From the NCBI GenBank assembly GCA_034420775.1, contig DAOUKZ010000200.1, forward strand, positions 1-5,451: a stretch of DNA of 5,451 nt. The letters are read 5' to 3'. Below the pieces are notes generated by a model. That model did no database searches. It was not told where the DNA came from and was given only the letters and a program-made list of their open reading frames with translations. The stretch comes from DAOUKH01 sp034420775 (GTDB lineage: Bacteria; Chloroflexota; Dehalococcoidia; SHYB01). Positions 1-5,324 of the stretch are shown piece after piece (within the stretch, counting starts at the first letter, position 1; every line of letters begins with the position of its first letter). The translations under genes and the position numbers were made by a program.

Positions 1-1
1 G

Positions 2-145
2 CAGGTAGCGGAATACCTTGAAGAGGTGCTCAACGCCCGCAAGCGCCGGGAAGGCGGCGCTCCACCTTCCGGCGGCGACTCGGGCCGGGGCCGGCGTGGC
101 CGTCCGGGGCCGATGAGCGGAGGCAAGCAGCCGGCCCTTCTCTAG
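2..145 (+). CDS. C-terminal end of an unrecognised protein (5' end outside window)
   Basis: An open frame runs in from the left edge and ends at TAG 143-145, giving the last 47 residues of a protein. The first part (QVAEYLEEVLNARKRRE) looks like an amphipathic charged helix. It is followed by a low-complexity Gly/Pro/Arg-rich tail containing GRGRRGRPGP and ending in KQPALL. Such basic disordered tails are common on nucleic-acid-binding proteins of GC-rich bacteria, but that is only an analogy, and no family motif is visible. The stop lies 14 bases from the stop of the leftward nitroreductase gene, so the two genes converge. The reading frame is fairly secure because of its codon bias and the protein-like helix. 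The function is unknown. Confidence 0.6.
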   Translation, partial: QVAEYLEEVLNARKRREGGAPPSGGDSGRGRRGRPGPMSGGKQPALL

Positions 146-159
146 ATGGGAAAGCCTGT

Positions 160-762
160 CTACCGGTAGGCGCGCTCCCAACGATCGCGATAGGCCACGG
201 CCTCGACCGGCAGCCGGCGGGTCTCGCCGAACGGCTTGACCGGATAGCCCACCGGGATAATGCACGGCACCTCGACACCCTCGGGGATGCCCAAGCCCTG
301 TTTCAGACTCTCCTCCACGCGGCGGTGTAGCGTCGTGAAGATGGTGCCGAGCCCGTAAAGCCGCGCCGTCAGCATCATCAGCTGCACGCCCTGAAGCACG
401 GAATCGAGCGCGTTCTTTTCCGTAAGGCAGACGACGATGAAGGCCGGGACGTCGTAGATGCCCTTCGTTGCGAACTCCCACGCCTCGGCGAGGATCTTCG
501 GGCTCGCACCCTCCGCGTACCGCCGGGCCGACTCGTCGCCCCGGTTCTCCAGCCCCGCCTGGTGATAGTGCTCGGCCACGACCTTGCGCTCGGCCTCCCC
601 CGTCACCGCGATGAACTTCCACGGCTGCCGGTTGATCGCGCTCGGTCCCCGCGTGCCGGCCTCGAGAATCGCCCGCAGGGCCTCCTCCGGCACGGGATCG
701 CTCCGGTAGTGCCGGACGGCGCGCAGCGAGCGCATCGCCTCGAAGGCGTCGATGTCGGGCAT
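160..762 (-). CDS. Nitroreductase-family FMN-dependent oxidoreductase
   Basis: A 200-residue protein of normal length for the nitroreductase fold, which binds FMN as a dimer and reduces nitro compounds, quinones, enones or similar substrates with NAD(P)H. Visible family signatures are the N-terminal SLRAVRHY (residues 12-19, FMN phosphate-contacting arginines R14 and R17), GPSAINRQPWKF (39-50, the usual PSxxNxQPW block), the helix GVQLMMLTARLYGLGT (125-140), and IIPVGYP (168-174). No signal peptide or membrane segment is seen, so it is cytoplasmic. The start is the ATG at 762, chosen because AAGGAG (769-774) lies six bases upstream. The same frame stays open to 1179, but that extension only shadows the SDR gene. 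It is the last gene of the leftward cluster, 32 bases after the upstream SDR stop. The substrate cannot be read from sequence. Co-transcription with two SDRs suggests a shared redox pathway, possibly degradation or tailoring of a small organic compound. Confidence 0.92.
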   Translation of the reverse strand: MPDIDAFEAMRSLRAVRHYRSDPVPEEALRAILEAGTRGPSAINRQPWKFIAVTGEAERKVVAEHYHQAGLENRGDESARRYAEGASPKILAEAWEFATKGIYDVPAFIVVCLTEKNALDSVLQGVQLMMLTARLYGLGTIFTTLHRRVEESLKQGLGIPEGVEVPCIIPVGYPVKPFGETRRLPVEAVAYRDRWERAYR

Positions 763-768
763 AACGTG

Positions 769-774
769 CTCCTT
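769..774 (-). promoter_or_regulatory. Shine-Dalgarno site of the nitroreductase gene
   Basis: AAGGAG on the minus strand, six bases before ATG 762. It decides the start of the nitroreductase gene against the much longer open frame upstream. Confidence 0.8.
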
Positions 775-794
775 GCGCGGCCCTGAGACTCGGC

Positions 795-1544
795 CTACGA
801 GGCGTCCAGGCCGCCGTCGACGAAGAGACCTTGGCCGGTGATGTAGCTGGCTTCCTCGGAGGCGAGGAATGCGATCAGCGCGGCAGGCTCCGAGGGGTCG
901 GCCATCCGTCCGAGCATGCCGCGTGTTCGGGTGTTGGAAGGGCCGCGCGTGGCTACCGCTGCCTTCAACAAAGGGGTGTCGATGGGGCCGGGCAGTATCG
1001 CGTTCACCCGGATGCCCTTGGCGGCGTACTGCATTGCCAGTGAGCGCATCAGTCCCAGCACTCCGCCCTTGCTGGTCCCGTAGGCCGTCGTGGGCGAACC
1101 GATCGTGGCGCCGGTGGAGCTGGTGAGAACGGCTGCCCCGCCGCCGCTTTTCACGATCTCCGGGAAGGCGTACTTGCAACAGAGGAACATGCCCCGCAGA
1201 TTCACGTCCAGCACCCGGTCGAAGACGGCCTCGTCGATGGTGGTAACCGGGCCGTCGTCGCGGGAGAAGACGCCGGCGTTCGAGACCAGCACATGGAGCG
1301 CCCCGAACGCCGAGACGGCTTCGCGGACAAGGCGCTCTGCATCGGCGGCCTTCGACACGTCGGTGGGTACGAAGATGGTGCTACCGTCGGCGTCCTCGAC
1401 GAGGCGCTGCGTTTCGCGACCCGCCTTATCGTCGATGTCGCCGACCGCGACGCGCGCCCCTTCTTCGGCGAAGCGCAGCGCGGCGGCGCGCCCGATACCG
1501 GAGCCCCCGCCGGTGATGATGGCCGTCTTTCCTTCGAGCAGCAT
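795..1544 (-). CDS. Short-chain dehydrogenase/reductase (classical SDR), copy 1
   Basis: A 249-residue classical SDR, an NAD(P)(H)-dependent alcohol dehydrogenase or ketoreductase with a single Rossmann domain. Seen: the nucleotide motif TGGGSGIG (11-18), an aspartate at the end of the second strand (D36 in VAVGDID) which in this family favours NAD(H) over NADP(H), D62-V63 for the adenine ring, SNAG (88-91), catalytic N115, S142, Y155 and K159 (S-x12-YGTSK), the PGPIDT loop (185-190), and the C-terminal ITGQGLFVDGG block typical of FabG-like enzymes. The start ATG (1544-1542) lies two bases after the upstream SDR stop and has no clear Shine-Dalgarno, so translation is probably coupled. It is paralogous to the neighbouring SDR: both share a CC(K/R)YA(F/L)PEIV segment. 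The substrate is unknown. A 3-oxoacyl reductase-like or sugar/cyclic alcohol dehydrogenase role would fit equally well. Confidence 0.93.
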   Translation of the reverse strand: MLLEGKTAIITGGGSGIGRAAALRFAEEGARVAVGDIDDKAGRETQRLVEDADGSTIFVPTDVSKAADAERLVREAVSAFGALHVLVSNAGVFSRDDGPVTTIDEAVFDRVLDVNLRGMFLCCKYAFPEIVKSGGGAAVLTSSTGATIGSPTTAYGTSKGGVLGLMRSLAMQYAAKGIRVNAILPGPIDTPLLKAAVATRGPSNTRTRGMLGRMADPSEPAALIAFLASEEASYITGQGLFVDGGLDAS

Positions 1545-1546
1545 GG

Positions 1547-2305
1547 CTAGATCGCCGTGAGCCCGCCGTCGGCGGCGTAAGCCGCGGCGGTGATGAAGGA
1601 TGCGTCGTCGGAGGCCAGAAACAGGGCGAGCGCGGCAATCTCTTCAGGGCGCCCTATCCGGTCCATCAGGCGGGCCGGCCGCGGGTAGTTGACGCCGTCG
1701 GCTGCCCGCCCCGCCGCCGTGGCCGCCGAAAGCGGCGTGTCGACGGCCCCAGGGCAGATCGCGTTGGCCCGGACCCCCTGCTCGGCGAATTGCTTTGCCA
1801 CGGCCTTGGTGAAGGTGAGCAGCGCCCCCTTGCTGGCGCAGTACGTGGGACGCTGCACCGCGGCCAACGCCGCCGTCGAGGCGATGTTCACCACCGCGCC
1901 GCCGCCGCAAGTGACGATCTCCGGGAGCGCGTAACGGCAGCAGTGGAACGGGCCCTTCAGGTTCACCCCCATCACGCGGTCCCACGTCTCTTCGCTCAAG
2001 TCCTCGATCAGGTGGTCGTCGTGGTCATAGATGCCGGCGTTGTTCACCAAGATGTGGAGCCTGCCGAAGCGCCGCACCGTCTGTCCTACGGCGTCGCGGA
2101 CGTCGTCCCCTTTAGAAACGTCGCAGCGGATGAACTCGGCGGAGCCGCCGCCCGCTTGAATCGCATGGACGATGCCCTCGCCGCCCGGGCGGTCGATGTC
2201 GAGGCAGGCGACGCTCGCGCCCTCGGCGGCGAACCGCATCGCGATCGCCGCGCCCATCCCAGAGGCGGCCCCGGTGACGATGGCCACCTTGCCTTCGAGC
2301 CGCAT
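1547..2305 (-). CDS. Short-chain dehydrogenase/reductase (classical SDR), copy 2
   Basis: A 252-residue classical SDR. Seen: TGAASGMG (11-18), D36 at the end of the second strand (LDID, predicting NAD(H) use), D62-V63, NNAG (88-91), catalytic N115, Y155 and K159 in YCASK, PGAVDT, and a C-terminal DDASFIT...ADGG block. The serine of the catalytic set appears to be S143 in NIASTAAL. It leaves 11 residues before the tyrosine instead of the usual 12, so the loop is one residue short, and an alanine sits at the exact canonical position. The C-terminal ITAAAYAADGG lacks the common ITGQ glycine. The start at 2305 is supported by AAGGAG seven bases upstream. It lies 37 bases after trpB and two bases before the second SDR, so it is co-transcribed with both. 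Whether the short loop changes activity is unclear, and the substrate is not identifiable. Confidence 0.93.
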   Translation of the reverse strand: MRLEGKVAIVTGAASGMGAAIAMRFAAEGASVACLDIDRPGGEGIVHAIQAGGGSAEFIRCDVSKGDDVRDAVGQTVRRFGRLHILVNNAGIYDHDDHLIEDLSEETWDRVMGVNLKGPFHCCRYALPEIVTCGGGAVVNIASTAALAAVQRPTYCASKGALLTFTKAVAKQFAEQGVRANAICPGAVDTPLSAATAAGRAADGVNYPRPARLMDRIGRPEEIAALALFLASDDASFITAAAYAADGGLTAI

Positions 2306-2312
2306 GCGTCCT

Positions 2313-2318
2313 CTCCTT
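2313..2318 (-). promoter_or_regulatory. Shine-Dalgarno site of SDR copy 2
   Basis: AAGGAG on the minus strand with seven bases to ATG 2305. It fixes the start directly at the conserved MRLEGKVAIVTG opening of the SDR fold. Confidence 0.75.
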
Positions 2319-2342
2319 GCCTGCTCCGCGCGGCGCGGGCGG

Positions 2343-3551
2343 CTAGATCGTCACGCCGAGCCGTTCTCCGACGGTGAAGATGTCCTTGTCGCCGCGCCCG
2401 CTCAGGTTGACCAAGATCGTCGTGTCGCTGGGCAGCGTCTTGGCGAGGCCGATGACGTAGGCCAGCGCGTGGGAGGGTTCGAGGGCGGGAATGATCCCCT
2501 CGGTCTGGCTCAGGACCTGGAAGGCTTCCAGGGCCTCGTCGTCGGTCACCGCGACGTACTCGGCGCGCTCGATGGTCTTCAGATAGCTGTGCTCGGGCCC
2601 GACGCCGGGGTAGTCGAGGCCCGCCGAGATGCTGTGCGCCTCCTGTATCTGCCCCTGTTCGTCCTGCAGCACGTACGACATCGAGCCGTGCAGAACGCCG
2701 ACGGACCCCGCCGTGAGCGTCGCGGCGTGCTCACCGCTGCCCAGGCCATGCCCCGCTGCCTCGACGCCGATGAGCCGGATACTCTCGTCTTCGAGAAGAG
2801 GGTGAAACAGCCCGATGGCGTTGCTGCCGCCGCCCACGCACGCAATGGCGTAGTCCGGGAGCCTGCCCTCCGCCTCAATGAACTGCGCCCGGGCCTCGCG
2901 GCCGATGACCGACTGAAAGTCGCGCACCATGCGGGGATAGGGATGCGGCCCGACGGCGCTGCCCAGCAGGTAGTGGGTCGTCTCCACGTTGGTGACCCAG
3001 TCCCGGATCGCCTCGTTGATCGCATCCTTGAGGGTGCGGCTGCCGCTGCTCACCGGTTCGATCGTGGCCCCGAGGAGTTTCATGCGGAAGACGTTCGGCG
3101 ACTGGCGCCGGATGTCCTCCTCGCCCATGTAGACGATGCACTCAAGCCCCAGCATGGCGCAGACCGTCGCCGCGGCGACGCCGTGCTGCCCGGCGCCGGT
3201 CTCCGCGATGATCCGCTGCTTCCCCATGCGCTGGCAGAGCAGCCCCTGTCCCAGGGCGCTGTTGATCTTGTGAGCGCCGGTGTGGGCGAGGTCCTCCCGC
3301 TTGAGGTAGATGCGGGCCCCGCCGAGCTTCCCGGAAAGATTCTTCGCGAAGTAAAGCGGCGTAGGACGGCCGGAGTAGGTCCGCGAGAGGCCGTCGAGCT
3401 CCTGCCTGAAGGTCTCATCTTGGACGGCGGCCTCGTAGGCCTGCTCCAGCTCTTCGAGCGCCGCCATGAGCGTCTCGGGGACGAACTTCCCGCCGAATTC
3501 GCCGAAGCGTCCGGCGGCGTCTGGGATGGGTGTTGGGGCTGTGGTTGTCAT
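2343..3551 (-). CDS. trpB: Tryptophan synthase beta chain
   Basis: A 402-residue PLP enzyme that condenses indole with L-serine to give tryptophan, normally as an alpha2-beta2 complex with TrpA. Family blocks are all present: the N-terminal GRFGEFGGKFVPETL (14-28), GRPTPL (61-66), HTGAHKIN (90-97) with K95 as the PLP Schiff-base lysine, ETGAGQHG (117-124) with the catalytic glutamate E117, the phosphate-binding GGGSNAIG (240-247), GLDYPGVGPEH with the COMM-domain aspartate (about 313), and LSGRGDKD near the C terminus with the pyridine-nitrogen serine (about 384). Length and motifs match the canonical TrpB1 group that pairs with TrpA, not the longer TrpB2 group. The ATG at 3551 has no good Shine-Dalgarno. 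It is the first gene of a leftward cluster whose next genes are two SDRs and a nitroreductase. trpA is not adjacent, which is unusual though not unknown. The identification is very secure. Confidence 0.97.
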   Translation of the reverse strand: MTTTAPTPIPDAAGRFGEFGGKFVPETLMAALEELEQAYEAAVQDETFRQELDGLSRTYSGRPTPLYFAKNLSGKLGGARIYLKREDLAHTGAHKINSALGQGLLCQRMGKQRIIAETGAGQHGVAAATVCAMLGLECIVYMGEEDIRRQSPNVFRMKLLGATIEPVSSGSRTLKDAINEAIRDWVTNVETTHYLLGSAVGPHPYPRMVRDFQSVIGREARAQFIEAEGRLPDYAIACVGGGSNAIGLFHPLLEDESIRLIGVEAAGHGLGSGEHAATLTAGSVGVLHGSMSYVLQDEQGQIQEAHSISAGLDYPGVGPEHSYLKTIERAEYVAVTDDEALEAFQVLSQTEGIIPALEPSHALAYVIGLAKTLPSDTTILVNLSGRGDKDIFTVGERLGVTI

Positions 3552-3562
3552 AACTGTTCAGC

Positions 3563-3575
3563 GCCCGATCCGGGC
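3563..3575. repeat. Short inverted repeat in the trpB leader
   Basis: GCCCG-atc-CGGGC, a perfect 5-base inverted repeat with a 3-base centre. It falls near the expected transcription start of trpB, given the extended -10 at 3585-3593, and about a dozen bases before the trpB ATG. It could be an operator or a small hairpin affecting initiation, but repeats this short also arise by chance in GC-rich DNA. Confidence 0.3.
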
Positions 3576-3584
3576 TCGGCACCA

Positions 3585-3593
3585 ATGATAGCA
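3585..3593 (-). promoter_or_regulatory. Possible extended -10 promoter for trpB
   Basis: The minus strand reads TGC-TATCAT here, five of six matches to TATAAT plus the TGn extension. Transcription would start close to 3578, giving a leader of under 30 bases before ATG 3551. No convincing -35 hexamer is seen 16-18 bases upstream, which is tolerable for an extended -10 promoter. Confidence 0.5.
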
Positions 3594-3618
3594 CCCGCTC
3601 TGCGCGCCCTGCCGTCGA

Positions 3619-3648
3619 TTGACTCCTGAACTGTCGGCGTGCTACGGT
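3619..3648 (+). promoter_or_regulatory. Possible sigma70 promoter for the A-type Fe-S carrier gene
   Basis: TTGACT at 3619-3624 (five of six to TTGACA), an 18-base spacer, then TACGGT at 3643-3648 preceded by TGC, an extended -10 arrangement with a weak -10 core. The leader to ATG 3700 would be about 45 bases. It is divergent from the trpB promoter, about 30 bases away. Confidence 0.45.
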
Positions 3649-3699
3649 GACTTCTAAGAGTTCTACGAAACCGGTTCTCGCACAGGAGAGGCACGGTAG

Positions 3700-4029
3700 A
3701 TGATTACGGTCACCGACAACGCCACGCAGAAGATCCAGGGCATCATGAAGGAACAGGGCGAGGAAGACGCCTCGCTCCGGGTCATCGTGACCGGCATGAG
3801 CTGCTCGGGGCCGCAGTACATGATGACGTTGGAGCATGAGCAGGAGGACGACGACGCGCTCGTCGAGTCCGACGGCTTACGGATACTCCTCGACCCCGAC
3901 ACCGCGCAGATTCTCGAGGGCTCGCAGATCGACTACCTGGAAGGCCTCGAGCGCTCCGGGTTCACCATCGTGAATCCGAACATGCAGACCGGCGGCGGCG
4001 GTTGCGGTAACTGTAACTGCGGCAAATAG
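3700..4029 (+). CDS. A-type iron-sulfur cluster carrier (IscA/ErpA/HesB family), variant cysteine tail
   Basis: A 109-residue protein of the A-type carrier family, which accepts Fe-S clusters from the scaffold system and hands them to target apoproteins in the cytoplasm. The opening ITVTDNATQKIQGIM matches the usual start, the first cluster ligand is C35 in GMSCSGPQYMMTLE (canonically GGCSGFQYGM), and the end has VNPN (91-94) where family members carry NPN before a CGCG tail. Here the tail is instead four glycines followed by CGNCNCGK, giving C102, C105 and C107: one cysteine more than the usual CxC pair, with the customary Ser-Phe ending lost. The middle is acidic (HEQEDDD, 46-52). The start at 3700 follows GGAGAGG (3685-3691) at 8 bases. 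It is a single-gene unit between its own promoter and a hairpin terminator. Family membership is sure; which apoproteins it serves is not. Confidence 0.9.
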   Translation: MITVTDNATQKIQGIMKEQGEEDASLRVIVTGMSCSGPQYMMTLEHEQEDDDALVESDGLRILLDPDTAQILEGSQIDYLEGLERSGFTIVNPNMQTGGGGCGNCNCGK

Positions 4030-4045
4030 CCGGAAATGATCGTTC

Positions 4046-4076
4046 GAAGAAGGCGGCGTGAGCCGCCTTCTTCTTT
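4046..4076 (+). terminator. Intrinsic terminator after the Fe-S carrier gene
   Basis: A perfect 12-base stem, GAAGAAGGCGGC (4046-4057) with GCCGCCTTCTTC (4062-4073), closes a GTGA loop and is followed by TTT. It begins 16 bases after the stop codon. The T tract is short, so termination may be incomplete. The hairpin separates the Fe-S carrier from the downstream TusA-like/DsrE-like pair, for which no separate promoter is obvious, so part of their expression may come from read-through. Confidence 0.8.
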
Positions 4077-4115
4077 ACCCTGAACCATGGCGCCCGTAGG
4101 GGGCGACGAGAGGAA

Positions 4116-4361
4116 ATGATGGCGCCGGAAGCCGCCCGCACCTTGGACGTCCGCTCCTACTTCGACCCTGTCGAGTGCCGTAGCCTGAAGTACGTGAAGC
4201 ACGAGCTGGCCGAACTCGACCCGGGCCAGACGCTGGAAGTGCTGGGGAACGAGTTCCAGAGCCGCGAAATCCGGGCGTGGTCGTCCAAGTTCCGCCATCA
4301 AGTGCTCGATGAGCGGCGCGAGGGCGATCTCGTGCGGCTTACTATTGAGAAGGCGGCGTGA
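4116..4361 (+). CDS. TusA-like sulfur-carrier-fold protein lacking the canonical CPxP motif
   Basis: An 81-residue protein whose layout matches the TusA/SirA family, small sulfur carriers that pass persulfide sulfur to partner proteins. The first strand opens with TLDVR (9-13), the helix ends ELAELDPGQTLEVL (30-43), and REIRAWSSKFRHQVL (50-64) matches the family's DIxxWxxxxGH region, with a final strand LTIEK. The signature Cys-Pro-x-Pro is absent: the region reads SYFDPVECRSLK. Either D17 replaces the cysteine, or a 3-4 residue insertion moves it to C21; the spacing from C21 to PGQ favours the second. C21 is the only cysteine. Two ATG codons lie in tandem; the second (4119) is better spaced from GAGAGG (4108-4113), giving 80 residues. 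The stop overlaps the start of the next gene, a DsrE-like protein, the same kind of pairing seen in sulfur-relay and sulfur-oxidation loci. Function as a sulfur carrier is inferred, not shown. Confidence 0.72.
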   Translation: MMAPEAARTLDVRSYFDPVECRSLKYVKHELAELDPGQTLEVLGNEFQSREIRAWSSKFRHQVLDERREGDLVRLTIEKAA

Positions 4362-4768
4362 AGAAGATCGCGGTCCTCGTTTCCTCGGGGACGCGAAACA
4401 ACCTTGCCCAGGTTGCCAGCCTCGTCATGGCCGCCGTCCTCTGCGATGTCTCGGTGAGCGTCCTCTTCCGCGACGAGGCCGCCGCCGCCGTGACGCGCGA
4501 GCGCATCGGGTCGCTGCCGGTGTCGCCGTTCTTCGCCGCCGACCTTGAGTACGCCAGCCGCGCGGAGCAGGCCAGGATGAGCGATGTCGCCGCGCTCTTC
4601 CGCGAGGCGAAGGAGGAGGGCGTGGTGAAGCTCTTCGCCTGCACCTCGTCCATGTTCCTCGCCGGCGTCGCCCGCGAAGACCTGATCCCCGAGATCGATG
4701 AGGCGCGCGGGCTCGTTTCCTTCATGATCGAGGAGATGGACGACGCCGACCACATCTTGACGTTCTAG
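4358..4768 (+). CDS. DsrE-like protein (DsrE/DsrF or DsrE2-type fold)
   Basis: A 136-residue protein resembling the DsrE/DsrE2 superfamily of sulfurtransferase-related proteins. It opens with MKKIAVLVSSGTRNNL (strand then Ser/Gly/Thr loop), then an Ala-rich helix and strand VSVSVLF (31-37). It has a charged helix MSDVAALFREAKEEGVVKLFAC (74-95) ending in C95 of ACTSSMFLAGV, which corresponds to the conserved ACxxSMxxMG cysteine of DsrE2-like members. There follow REDLIPEIDEARGLVSFM and a short tail. C29 is the only other cysteine. These proteins usually accept persulfide sulfur from TusA or rhodanese partners. The start is GTG at 4358, overlapping the upstream TGA as GTGA, with GAGAAGG (4347-4353) four bases before; translation is therefore coupled to the TusA-like gene. 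The hydrophobic stretch at about 16-37 could be mistaken for a membrane segment but fits the Rossmann-like core. Exact subfamily is uncertain. Confidence 0.78.
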   Translation: MKKIAVLVSSGTRNNLAQVASLVMAAVLCDVSVSVLFRDEAAAAVTRERIGSLPVSPFFAADLEYASRAEQARMSDVAALFREAKEEGVVKLFACTSSMFLAGVAREDLIPEIDEARGLVSFMIEEMDDADHILTF

Positions 4769-4793
4769 GCGTCGGCATCCCCACCGCCTTCCC

Positions 4794-4822
4794 TTGACGG
4801 CGCTGACGGCTGTCGCTAGAAT
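4794..4822 (+). promoter_or_regulatory. Sigma70-type promoter of the Fur-family gene
   Basis: TTGACG (4794-4799), a 17-base spacer and TAGAAT (4817-4822): five of six matches in each hexamer at ideal spacing. Transcription should start near 4829-4830, giving a leader of about 54 bases. It begins 25 bases after the DsrE-like stop, so the regulator has its own transcript. Confidence 0.8.
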
Positions 4823-4833
4823 TCTGCATTGTT

Positions 4834-4851
4834 GATATGGAATCTCATATC
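4834..4851. promoter_or_regulatory. Inverted-repeat operator candidate at the Fur-family promoter
   Basis: GATATG-gaatct-CATATC, a perfect 6-6-6 inverted repeat starting 12 bases after the -10 hexamer, so it covers about +5 to +22 of the transcript. Size, symmetry and the GATA.../...ATC edges resemble Fur-family operators (classical edges GATAAT/ATTATC), and many Fur-family genes are autoregulated from such a position. Binding by the adjacent regulator is inferred from place and symmetry. Confidence 0.65.
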
Positions 4852-4883
4852 GACGGTCAGTTTTAGGGCGGAACTCCTGAACG

Positions 4884-5324
4884 ATGACGCTGACCCGACA
4901 TCCCCTCGTTGAAGATTTTGTCGAGGCTTTAGAGAACCGTGGCCACCGAGTGACCGAGCCCCGCCGCGCGGTCGTCCAAGCAATCGCGCGACGGACGGAC
5001 CACTTCACCGCCGAGGAGTTGTGCGCGGAGTTGTCCCAACTCGGCCGGGCCACGGTCTACCGGAATGTGAAGCTGATGGTCGAGCTGGGCTTCGTCTGCC
5101 GGGTGCTCCTCAACAATGGCGATCTTCATTATCAGGTCAGCCACCCCGGACACCACCACCACCTGATTTGCACCGATTGCGGCCAGTCCGTCGACTTCGC
5201 CGGTTGCGGCATCGAGGATGTCCTCGGCGAGAAGGCCGCCGAGCTTAACTTCACCGCGCAGGGCCATTGGCTCGAGGTCTACGGCCGCTGCGGTTCCTGC
5301 CGCCAGCAGGCATCGGCCAACTAA
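4884..5324 (+). CDS. Fur-family metal-dependent transcriptional regulator
   Basis: A 146-residue regulator with the standard two-domain plan. The winged-helix DNA-binding half contains RGHRVTEPRRAVVQAI (19-34), DHFTAEEL (39-46) and the recognition helix GRATVYRNVKLMVELGFV (54-71). The dimerisation/metal half has HYQ (82-84), the histidine run HHHH (90-93), and the structural zinc pairs C96-x2-C99 and C136-x2-C139, with GHWLEVYG (127-134) supplying H128 and E131. Q84 sits where Fur often has a glutamate metal ligand (RYE), so the regulatory metal site may differ. An extra C108 is present. Fur (iron), Zur (zinc) and PerR (peroxide) cannot be told apart with confidence; neighbours concerned with Fe-S and sulfur favour iron. 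The ATG at 4884 has only a weak Shine-Dalgarno (AGGGCGGA, about 11 bases upstream), but the domain begins right after it. A good promoter and a palindrome directly upstream suggest autoregulation. Confidence 0.93.
   Translation: MTLTRHPLVEDFVEALENRGHRVTEPRRAVVQAIARRTDHFTAEELCAELSQLGRATVYRNVKLMVELGFVCRVLLNNGDLHYQVSHPGHHHHLICTDCGQSVDFAGCGIEDVLGEKAAELNFTAQGHWLEVYGRCGSCRQQASAN

Noticed and set aside
160..169. CTACCGGTAG perfect 10-base palindrome at the nitroreductase stop between convergent genes
   Set aside because: A stem of five or fewer pairs with no proper loop and no T tract on either side cannot be called a bidirectional terminator.
763..1179. N-terminal extension of the nitroreductase frame up to 1179
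   Set aside because: The extension is opposite in frame to SDR copy 1 and has no family similarity. The ATG at 762 has a strong ribosome site and is followed directly by the nitroreductase signature.
2172..3629. A 485-codon open frame on the plus strand opposite trpB
   Set aside because: It lies antisense to a fully motif-supported trpB, is rich in Arg/Ala/Gly/Val low-complexity sequence and has no recognisable domain. Long antisense frames are expected in DNA with G/C-rich third positions.
4087..4119. Ten-codon upstream ORF whose TGA overlaps the TusA-like start
   Set aside because: It has no ribosome site and begins only 10 bases after the terminator hairpin. The overlap with ATGATG is probably fortuitous.
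4741..4776. Inverted repeats CGACGCC/GGCGTCG around the DsrE-like stop codon
   Set aside because: The loop is about 20 bases and no T tract follows, so it does not look like a terminator; probably chance in GC-rich DNA.
4298..5053. A 251-codon open frame on the minus strand
   Set aside because: It crosses the DsrE-like gene, a good promoter, the operator candidate and the start of the Fur-family gene. Its composition is that of a shadow frame.
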